Shown piece after piece: positions 15,517-21,571 of a stretch of 21,571 nucleotides of DNA; within the stretch, counting starts at the first letter, position 1; each line of letters opens with the position of its first letter. Both the position numbers and the translations under genes were made by a program. Location: positions 1-21,571 of the forward strand of contig QWOR01000232.1 in the NCBI GenBank assembly GCA_003669575.1, read 5' to 3'. The notes beneath the pieces were generated by a model, which saw only the letters and a list, made by a program, of their open reading frames with translations, made no database searches and was not told the DNA's origin. The stretch is from Planctomycetota bacterium (GTDB lineage: Bacteria > Planctomycetota > Planctomycetia > Planctomycetales > Planctomycetaceae).

Positions 15517-16122
15517 TTATTCGCTTTCCAACGTGATGCTGTTGGCGTCTGGGCCCGCACAGCGGATGTAGTGGTCATGGTCGACGTAGACCACTTCCTG
15601 ACGCTGGTCACGATGGGTGAAGGGGACCGGCCAGTAGGACCGCTTGACCTCTTCAAAGTAGATCGTGCACTTGTAGCTGCAGTGGTGAATGCGGGCTGGT
15701 CCAACCATCGGGACGAAGCGACAGTCATCCAGACGGTCGACCATCGGCTCGACGATGATCCGGACGTTGTTGCGGCTCGTCTCTGCCAGGAAGGCCACAC
15801 CACCCGAGGTGCTGTCTGGCAGGGTCCGCATCACTTCGTCCGAGGACGGCGGATCGAGACAGAACAGAGGTGCATTCTCACCCTCGACCGGGTCGAGGAT
15901 TGGCACCTTGGCGTATCGCTCTTCATCCCAGTAGGCGTCTTCCACCTTCTGGCTCATGTAAGGCGACACGGGGATCAGTGGAGTCGTCCACCAGAACGCC
16001 CCCAGGTTAAACGCGTCTGCTGTTAATCCGATGAGCAGACGGCAACCAGTATTCGGCAGGACCATCAGGCCCAAGACCGTTGCTAGCAGCCACCGCTTCA
16101 CGCGGGTTTTTGAACTGGTCAT
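15517..16122 (-). CDS. Probable lipoprotein of unknown function
   Basis: A 201-residue secreted protein. Residues 8-26 (VKRWLLATVLGLMVLPNTG) followed by Cys27 look like a lipoprotein signal, although the residue at -3 is Asn rather than the usual Leu or Ala, so lipidation is likely but not certain. The rest is soluble and contains five further cysteines at about 88, 133, 147, 151 and 187 (including 'HHCSYKCTIYF'), which could form disulfides outside the cytoplasm. I see no catalytic motif and do not recognise a named family. The start has a good GGAGG 7 bases upstream. It is flanked by its own terminator and by the terminator of the UxaC-like gene, so it is probably a single-gene unit. Confidence 0.75.
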   Translation of the reverse strand: MTSSKTRVKRWLLATVLGLMVLPNTGCRLLIGLTADAFNLGAFWWTTPLIPVSPYMSQKVEDAYWDEERYAKVPILDPVEGENAPLFCLDPPSSDEVMRTLPDSTSGGVAFLAETSRNNVRIIVEPMVDRLDDCRFVPMVGPARIHHCSYKCTIYFEEVKRSYWPVPFTHRDQRQEVVYVDHDHYIRCAGPDANSITLESE

Positions 16123-16280
16123 CCCATCGCCTCCAGGTGCATCGGGCGGGCAAGATTGCCCCCACGAGAACGGTCGAGAATCCGTTCCGCTTTCCCATTT
16201 ATCGGCGGCAGGCTGTGACGACTTGTGAAAATATAACGGTTTTGTCGGGAGTATTAAGGAATCCGGTTATCGCAGAGAAA

Positions 16281-16303
16281 CTGGGGGATTTCGGTTCCCC
16301 CAG
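16281..16303 (-). terminator. Probable terminator of the UxaC-like gene
   Basis: CTGGGGGA (16281-16288) pairs with TCCCCCAG (16296-16303) around a 7-base loop. On the minus strand it is followed by TTTCTCTG, a short T-rich tail. It lies about 30 bases past the stop codon at 16334. Confidence 0.6.
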
Positions 16304-16333
16304 CCTCTCCCATGATTCGGCACTTCCTGCCAG

Positions 16334-17614
16334 TTACACGCTGAAAATGCGTTCGACGTTTCCGCGCAGGACCGTCTTGCCCAGTTCCAGTGCCCGGGCT
16401 TCCGACCAGTTGCGACCGATGACGAAGTCTTCGGCGAGCACTTTGGCCAGGATACGACGGTACATGCGGAATTTCGGCAAGCCGAACTCCAGCTTGTACA
16501 TGTCACTGTAGTAGCCGACCTGCTTGGTCCGTGGCACTGCTTCGAGCCGGGAACGGGTGTCGAGTTCGATATAGCTCGGGATGTTGGAGTACCACCAGTG
16601 CCCGTTGGTCACCACGTTCGGGAAGATCCACGCGTAGCTCACGAGTTCCTGATTACTGGTTTGCCCCAGGACGGAGATCGGGAAGGTCACCTGCGGGAAG
16701 GCGTTCAGTAGCTCCTTATATTGGATCAGTGAGACGCGGTGATCGAACAGGTCCTGGCCCTGGTAGACCCCCTGTGGATAGACCTTGCGATTGACCCCGA
16801 TCATCAGGTCGAACGGCAGCTTGAACTCAGCACAGTACTGGGCGATCGTCCAGAAGACGAACTGCGAGACCAAGCGGCGCGAGTCCGCACAGCCTTGCTC
16901 GCTGAGCACCTTCGCCAAGGCGTTGTCGAGGCCCGGCCCATCACTCACAGCTGCGGGCGAGAAATCGGGCGGAAGCGAAATCGCACAGGCCCGGACGCCG
17001 TTGGCTTTGAAGTGGGAGAACAGCTTCCCGATTCCGTTGCGGATGGTCGCAGCACTGGTGGGAGTGATCCCGGTCGCCTTAGCGAATCGCTCTCGCGTGG
17101 CGGGGTTCTCAAAGTGGAATACCAGATCGTCAGTGCGGAGGCACGGGATGTACCGCTTGGTGTCGAAGCCTGTCAGCGGGTCATCGAAGTCATTTGTCAG
17201 GAACACCGCCTCAAGTTTGCTGATCTTCAGCACCTGCTCTTCCCAGTCGGGCTCAGCCATCTTCTTGGCAGAGGCGTCATAAAGACGTTCCCAGTTCTGG
17301 AGCGTAAGACGGTCGTCCTCGAATCCAAAGAACGTCTTCGCCAAGTCCAGAAACCAGCTCAGCTGGACCGAGTTGTCGATCTCACCGAGCTTTTCGATCA
17401 GTCGACCAACCTTCTCCTTGGGAGAGATCCCGGGCTCCTCGATTCGCTCCTTCGGCAGTCCCGCCGAATGTGCCAGTTCCGTGTAGTAGTGGTAACCCAG
17501 AATGTCCGCGAGCGTTTTCGACGCAGCTGCATGCGGGTTGATGTGCGAATGAGGATCGATCAGCGGCAGCTGTTCGAGTTCGTGAAACAAACGTTGAGCA
17601 AGCTCGCGAGGCAT
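16334..17614 (-). CDS. Glucuronate isomerase (UxaC)-like amidohydrolase-fold protein
   Basis: A 426-residue protein with the amidohydrolase-type TIM-barrel signature Asp20-Pro-His22-Ser-His24 ('LIDPHSHINPH'), the N-terminal metal-binding HxH. The C-terminal third resembles UxaC enzymes: 'GHWWYSNIPSYIE' corresponds to the family's tryptophan-rich WW segment, followed by 'GYYSDMYKLEFGLPKFRMYRRILAKVL', which matches the conserved UxaC 'tD.r....y.r..yfRR.L...L' layout. UxaC interconverts uronate aldoses and ketoses, but the protein is shorter than typical UxaC (~470) and no uxaB/uxuA partner is nearby, so the substrate may differ. There is no clear ribosome-binding site before the ATG; 'MPRELAQRLFHELEQLPLIDPH' is the expected spacing to HxH. 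It sits alone between the zinc-ribbon gene (185-bp gap) and a terminator. The isomerase assignment is an inference. Confidence 0.7.
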   Translation of the reverse strand: MPRELAQRLFHELEQLPLIDPHSHINPHAAASKTLADILGYHYYTELAHSAGLPKERIEEPGISPKEKVGRLIEKLGEIDNSVQLSWFLDLAKTFFGFEDDRLTLQNWERLYDASAKKMAEPDWEEQVLKISKLEAVFLTNDFDDPLTGFDTKRYIPCLRTDDLVFHFENPATRERFAKATGITPTSAATIRNGIGKLFSHFKANGVRACAISLPPDFSPAAVSDGPGLDNALAKVLSEQGCADSRRLVSQFVFWTIAQYCAEFKLPFDLMIGVNRKVYPQGVYQGQDLFDHRVSLIQYKELLNAFPQVTFPISVLGQTSNQELVSYAWIFPNVVTNGHWWYSNIPSYIELDTRSRLEAVPRTKQVGYYSDMYKLEFGLPKFRMYRRILAKVLAEDFVIGRNWSEARALELGKTVLRGNVERIFSV

Positions 17615-17799
17615 GGCGAAGACCGTGGGGAAGGCGGGAGAAACAGTTCACCCCAGTGTCTCGGCAGATCGCGAGTCGTGCAAGCGCCCCCCTCTCTCTC
17701 TCTGAGCGAGACAGCACTCTAAAACGGGCCGGTGACGTGAACACACTGCGATCAACGCCCAGAGTCAGAGCGTAGAGCCTTCTCCGATATCAGCCCGAC

Positions 17800-19362
17800 T
17801 TACTCCGCTGCAGGCGCGGACTCAGCAGGTGCCGGCTCAGCCAGTGAGATCAGCAGGTTGTCGCCGAACTTCTGCTGGCATTTGGGGCACTTGGCCTTTG
17901 CGATCCCCTTACCGTCCTTCCCGCCGAGGCCATCTTTCGCACGGCCCGCTTCACTCAGCGTCAAGCTGCAGGAACCGCACTTGTAACCGACGGTCGCCAG
18001 CTTGAAGGCTGGATCGTTCTTGTAGTACTCCAGCGAACGCAACACACGAATCGGGGCCTTGGTCGTATGACAGGGAAACTCGTCGAACGCATCTTCGAGC
18101 GGAACCCCACTGCTGGCCCCAAACCCTTCAATCCCGAATCGACTCTGCAGTGCTGCGGAGAACGCCCGGAACTCGGAGAGTGAAAAGGACAGATACTGTG
18201 GGAAGGCGTTCGGATCATCCGAGAACGGCAACAGGACCGCGATCCGTCCGCTGCCGAAGACCGGGATGCCCGCGAACAGCGACTCGGCACGGTTCATCAC
18301 CGGCTGGACCACGCGCAGCTGGCGAATCTGATCGACAGTAAAGGCCTGTCGATCGGAGCCGGGAAGTTCCGCCAGCGGTTTCCCGTCCCGCAGGTGCTGC
18401 AGCATCGCCTCGCGGGCTTCGACCTTTTTCTTGTCGACACCGCCGAACATCCCGCCACCCTTTTTGGCGATGTTCACCACCAGCATCTGATCAGTCGAGA
18501 ATCCGACATCGTACTCATTGAACTCTTTCAGCAAGCTGTCAGCCTTGAGCTTCAACTTGTCAGGGCTGAATGAGTGCAGATGCAGGTCCTTCAGCCAGCC
18601 GGAGAAGGCGCCTGCGACATCGGATGGTCCCGCAGCCATTGCACCTGCGCCGCCGTCGGCGGACTTCTTGCCGGTTGAATAGTCGGGTGGATCGATCGGC
18701 ACGATGAACGGGGCACGGCAGCGAGGGCACTTCCCCTGCATACCGCGGTGCGACTCTTTGACCTCGAACCGGCATCCGTACGGGCAGTGGATAATGAAAC
18801 CACCCGTTGCTGTGCGGACTCCACCCGACATCACTCCGTTCGGTCGACGCTTCTTGCGACGCTGTTCCGATTCGGAGAGGTCTTGCGTGACCAGATCGAA
18901 CAGTGCGTCATCATCGGACTTGGGACGTTCTGTCTTCGGCGCGGGCGTGTCCGATGTCAGTGATGGCAACGGAGCAGATTCGTCCGCAGCCGCAGCAGGA
19001 GGAGACAACGAAGAGACGGGCAACGACGGAAGATCGCTGATGTCCTGGGGCGGAGCAATCACAACCTGGCCAGACGGTGGCGGTGAGCTGGACGACGGAA
19101 TCGTGAAAGACATCGACTGTGCGAGCGGGATCGACAGCTCGTAGTCATCATCGTCGCTGTCTGCTTCCGAAACAGAGGGTTGAGACTCCGACCCATCCAG
19201 ATAGGTCAACGGCTTCGGGTTCATCTGCATCTGCTGGTATTTGACAGCCATGTCTTTGCGCATGAAGCCGCCACAATTCCAGCACCGAACAGAGTTCGGA
19301 CGGACCATTTCTCCGCAATCGGGACAGGGCTTTTCACCAGCCTGATTTCCCTCATTCGCCAT
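17800..19362 (-). CDS. Protein with three separate zinc ribbons
   Basis: A 520-residue cytoplasmic-type protein with no signal peptide or membrane segment. Three four-cysteine ribbons are visible: Cys13/16/27/30 ('CPDCGEMVRPNSVRCWNCG'), Cys193/197/212/215 ('CPYGCRFEVKE...KCPRC', MJ0042-like) and Cys462/465/492/495 ('CGSC...CPKC'). Residues ~55-180 are a disordered Ser/Pro/Asp-rich linker ending in the basic stretch 'RRKKRRP'. A folded region at ~250-445 contains 'FSTDQMLVVNIAKKGGGMFGG' and 'RIAVLLPFSDDPNAFPQYLSFSLSEFRAFSAAL'; I do not recognise it. The C-terminus is Ala/Pro-rich. The start is supported by GGAAGG ~9 bases upstream. It lies 161 bp after the HtrA gene on the same strand and may be co-transcribed. 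Function is unknown; the ribbons suggest binding of protein or nucleic acid. Confidence 0.75.
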   Translation of the reverse strand: MANEGNQAGEKPCPDCGEMVRPNSVRCWNCGGFMRKDMAVKYQQMQMNPKPLTYLDGSESQPSVSEADSDDDDYELSIPLAQSMSFTIPSSSSPPPSGQVVIAPPQDISDLPSLPVSSLSPPAAAADESAPLPSLTSDTPAPKTERPKSDDDALFDLVTQDLSESEQRRKKRRPNGVMSGGVRTATGGFIIHCPYGCRFEVKESHRGMQGKCPRCRAPFIVPIDPPDYSTGKKSADGGAGAMAAGPSDVAGAFSGWLKDLHLHSFSPDKLKLKADSLLKEFNEYDVGFSTDQMLVVNIAKKGGGMFGGVDKKKVEAREAMLQHLRDGKPLAELPGSDRQAFTVDQIRQLRVVQPVMNRAESLFAGIPVFGSGRIAVLLPFSDDPNAFPQYLSFSLSEFRAFSAALQSRFGIEGFGASSGVPLEDAFDEFPCHTTKAPIRVLRSLEYYKNDPAFKLATVGYKCGSCSLTLSEAGRAKDGLGGKDGKGIAKAKCPKCQQKFGDNLLISLAEPAPAESAPAAE

Positions 19363-19523
19363 GGCCAGATGCCTTCCGAGATTCCACTTGAGCAGAGGTG
19401 ATTCCTGTCCGACGCAATCGAGGCCAGGATTGAGCCACCTCGAACCTTAAAACTTAACCGGTGGCCCCCTCGATGCTCCAGCCCCTTCCGAAGATTTTTA
19501 CAAATCCGCGGATGAAACAGGTT

Positions 19524-21008
19524 TCACTTTGCGGCCTGCGTCGCGGAATTGGACCATAGGACGAGACGGGTCTCCGACACGCCATTCTCTGAACGCCGGA
19601 CCTTCAAGAGTAGCGAGTCCGAGGCCTCAGACAGGATTTGCTCCAGATCGGCGGGCTCGCGAACCGGTTGCCGCCCCGCTTCCTCAATGATGTCGTACAA
19701 ACGCAACATGTCTGGATGATCGGTATTGTCCGGACAACAGGTGACTAATACCCCACGCACACCCGGACGGCCACTCACCTGAACCGAGAGCGAATCATCC
19801 AACGTCACTACCGACAACCCGCTCAGCTGGACTCGCCGCTCAGGATTCGCATGAGGCTGGAATGGACTGGAACTTTTGTCGAGCGAGCTGGAAGAACTGG
19901 GCTTGCGCTCGGAAAGGCGCACATCGACAGTGACCTTGGCCCCTTCCCGATAGACTTCCATCCGAACCGTCTTGTTGACCGGAGTCAGGCTGACGAGGTG
20001 GATCAAATGGCTCTGATCTTCAATCCTCTGTCCATCAAAGGTCAGAATGACATCGTCGATCTGCAATCCAGCCGTCTCGGCAGGGGTGTCGCCATAGACC
20101 TGAACCACGCGGGCTCCCTGGACTCGATTCAGTTTCAGGCGTCGCGCCGCTGTGTCGTCGAACTCCTCATCCAGTCGAACCCCGAGGAACGCCCGCTGCA
20201 CCCGGCCATGTTCCAGCAGTTGATCGACGACCTGTCGACAGAGGTTGCTTGGGATGCTGAACCCGATCCCCTCGTTGCCACCACCTTGAGAAGCGATGGC
20301 GGTATTGATGCCGATGACACGCCCCTGCAGGTCGATCAGCGGCCCTCCGCTGTTCCCGGGGTTGATGGCGGCATCCGTCTGCAGGAAGTCCTGATTGATG
20401 ACATCCTCGCCCTTTTCTCCGAGGATCAGCGAGCGGCGGCCCTTGGCACTGATGATTCCCAGTGTGACTGACTGGCTCAGCCCAAAGGGGCTGCCCATCG
20501 CCAGTACCATGTGGCCGATATCGAGGTTGTCGCTGTCGCCCCAGGCGGAGGAACCCAGATTCGTCTCAGTCAACAACAAGACCGCAACATCGGTCTGGGA
20601 GTCTTCGATCACTTCAGTGGGGTGAGTGATCTGGCCGTCGTTGAGCTTGATTTGAATCCGTTTCGGAGTGGAACCAAGCACCACATGCCGGTTCGTCACC
20701 ACAAAGAGCTTCGACGTACGCGAGCTGCGCATGATGATGCCCGAGCCGGTTTCCTCAACCGTCCCACCGTTGCGTCCTTCCCGCTTGCTCTCGATATGCA
20801 CGACCGATGACTGCACAGCGGCCGAGATTCGAGCGAGTTGCTCACCGGCATCATCGAGGACACCTCGCGGAAGCACGTCACGAACGCGGCCGCTCGACTG
20901 AGTCTGAGCACGAGCTGGATCGCCAAAAAACGCGGGAATTCCGAGAGCCACCACGAGCAGTCCAATGCCCATCGCGGTACCCAGGAAGATCGGTTTTTGG
21001 TGTTCCAT
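19524..21008 (-). CDS. HtrA/Deg-type periplasmic serine protease with two PDZ domains
   Basis: A 494-residue protease and probable chaperone for misfolded envelope proteins. An N-terminal hydrophobic segment (~6-28) ending near 'PARAQ' exports or anchors it. The trypsin-like domain (~55-265) has an intact triad: His108 ('TNRHVV'), Asp140 ('SQTDVAVL') and Ser220 ('INPGNSGGPL'). PDZ1 (~270-365) begins 'AFLGVRLDEEFDD' and includes 'GDTPAETAGLQIDDVILTFDG'. A Ser-rich linker (~368-385) leads to a more divergent second PDZ-like domain (~395-485). I chose the ATG at 21008 because AGGA lies 8 bases upstream; 21017 is an alternative and the 21059 extension adds a soluble prefix. It starts 47 bp after the DksA-like gene, so the two probably share a transcript. 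Confidence 0.92.
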   Translation of the reverse strand: MEHQKPIFLGTAMGIGLLVVALGIPAFFGDPARAQTQSSGRVRDVLPRGVLDDAGEQLARISAAVQSSVVHIESKREGRNGGTVEETGSGIIMRSSRTSKLFVVTNRHVVLGSTPKRIQIKLNDGQITHPTEVIEDSQTDVAVLLLTETNLGSSAWGDSDNLDIGHMVLAMGSPFGLSQSVTLGIISAKGRRSLILGEKGEDVINQDFLQTDAAINPGNSGGPLIDLQGRVIGINTAIASQGGGNEGIGFSIPSNLCRQVVDQLLEHGRVQRAFLGVRLDEEFDDTAARRLKLNRVQGARVVQVYGDTPAETAGLQIDDVILTFDGQRIEDQSHLIHLVSLTPVNKTVRMEVYREGAKVTVDVRLSERKPSSSSSLDKSSSPFQPHANPERRVQLSGLSVVTLDDSLSVQVSGRPGVRGVLVTCCPDNTDHPDMLRLYDIIEEAGRQPVREPADLEQILSEASDSLLLKVRRSENGVSETRLVLWSNSATQAAK

Positions 21009-21055
21009 GGCGTTCATCCTGATTCCGCTCACATCCGCGTGACCCGCCAGGCGAA

Positions 21056-21511
21056 TCACCGGTCAACTGGAATACTCAGATTCTCCAGTGTGGTTTCCAC
21101 ATCATGAGCGCGGACTTCGTCGCGCCAGGCTGTGGTCCAGTTCGTACGCATCTCGCGTTTGCGTTCCCCGCGTTCTTCGCTGCGTTGGCAATCAATGCAG
21201 GTCGTGGAGTGTGGGACGGCCTGTAACCGGGCGAGCGGAATCGGCTTCTGACAATCTTCGCAATTGCCGTAACGCCCTTGCTTCAAGGCCAGAATCGCCG
21301 CTTCGATCTGCTCCAGTTCGCGACTCTCCAGAGACGCCAGCTGGCTGCTCAGTTCCCTCTCGACATCCCCATTGGCCAGATCGGCAACATCGCCCATCGA
21401 GGCTCCGTCATCTCCCGTGTTCGAGATGTCATGAGCCAGTTGGCGCTGGAGTTCGGATCGCTGGGCAACGAGCTGTTGGTACAACCTCAGAAGTGCATCT
21501 TGACGTGGCAT
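21056..21511 (-). CDS. DksA/TraR-family zinc-finger regulator
   Basis: A 151-residue protein of the DksA/TraR family, which binds the RNA polymerase secondary channel and alters initiation, often with ppGpp. A long helix pair (residues ~1-78) carries 'DVADLA' (41-46), a D-x-x-D-x-A tip matching the catalytic tip of E. coli DksA. The C4 zinc finger uses Cys84, Cys87, Cys105 and Cys108 ('CEDCQKPI...TTCIDCQRS'). A ~40-residue C-terminal extension follows the finger, ending 'NLSIPVDR', longer than in typical short TraR-like proteins. I chose the ATG at 21511 (GAGGGTGAC upstream) over a GTG at 21559. It is followed by the HtrA gene after 47 bp; stress control of envelope protease genes is a plausible link but not shown. 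Confidence 0.88.
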   Translation of the reverse strand: MPRQDALLRLYQQLVAQRSELQRQLAHDISNTGDDGASMGDVADLANGDVERELSSQLASLESRELEQIEAAILALKQGRYGNCEDCQKPIPLARLQAVPHSTTCIDCQRSEERGERKREMRTNWTTAWRDEVRAHDVETTLENLSIPVDR

Positions 21512-21571
21512 GTCACCCTCAACTTTTGTTCGTTCCGTCCTCCCTGACGATGTCCTCACGGGCTGAGAAAT

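Noticed and set aside
17688..17710. CT-rich run upstream of the UxaC-like gene
   Set aside because: Simple low-complexity sequence of about 20 bases with no paired structure or repeat unit of note.
1..21571. CRISPR array, insertion sequence, prophage or toxin-antitoxin system
   Set aside because: I saw no regularly spaced direct repeats, transposase or integrase motifs, terminal inverted repeats or small toxin/antitoxin pairs.

Overview
The window looks like a chromosomal segment of a planctomycete (Planctomycetota). It is GC-rich and loosely packed. Several genes belong to types common in that phylum: a PQQ-type beta-propeller protein opening with WPQWRGPNRDG, small secreted or lipid-anchored proteins, a zinc-ribbon protein with a long low-complexity linker, a lidless Hsp70 beside a J-like/MshEN membrane protein, and a protease/transglutaminase-like fusion. 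The phylum is inferred from protein style; there is no rRNA or other marker gene to confirm it.

Layout. Positions 1-48 hold the start of a gene that runs off the left edge on the minus strand. Positions 184-3514 (plus strand) hold a secreted beta-propeller protein and two tandem, clearly paralogous outer-membrane-barrel-like proteins. They end at a strong bidirectional terminator (3543-3573) shared with a convergent small membrane protein that has an acidic tail (3601-4077). After a 444-bp gene-free stretch comes a small plus-strand lipoprotein (4522-4818). From 4925 to the right end every protein gene is on the minus strand. Read in transcription order from the right these are: a DksA/TraR-like zinc-finger regulator and an HtrA-type protease (47 bp apart); a three-zinc-ribbon protein; a UxaC-like amidohydrolase-fold protein; a probable lipoprotein; a duplicated cyclase-family protein; a large trypsin-like protease fused to a beta-sandwich and a SirB1-type transglutaminase-like domain; a TIM-barrel aldolase-like protein; a zinc-type medium-chain dehydrogenase; a lidless Hsp70; and the J-like/MshEN membrane protein. 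One tRNA-Asn(GTT) gene with its own terminator sits on the plus strand at 10856-10927.

How the genes work together. Most look like independent housekeeping or envelope genes in short transcription units, separated by terminators at 8101, 15443 and 16281. Two associations stand out. The Hsp70 gene lies just upstream of the J-like/MshEN gene, with a 187-bp gap and no terminator between them, suggesting a dedicated membrane-linked chaperone-like pair in which both partners are non-canonical. The DksA-like regulator lies just upstream of an HtrA protease, suggesting a stress-response link. I found no CRISPR array, insertion sequence, prophage, toxin-antitoxin pair or defence island. The most interesting content is unusual domain architecture rather than a mobile system.
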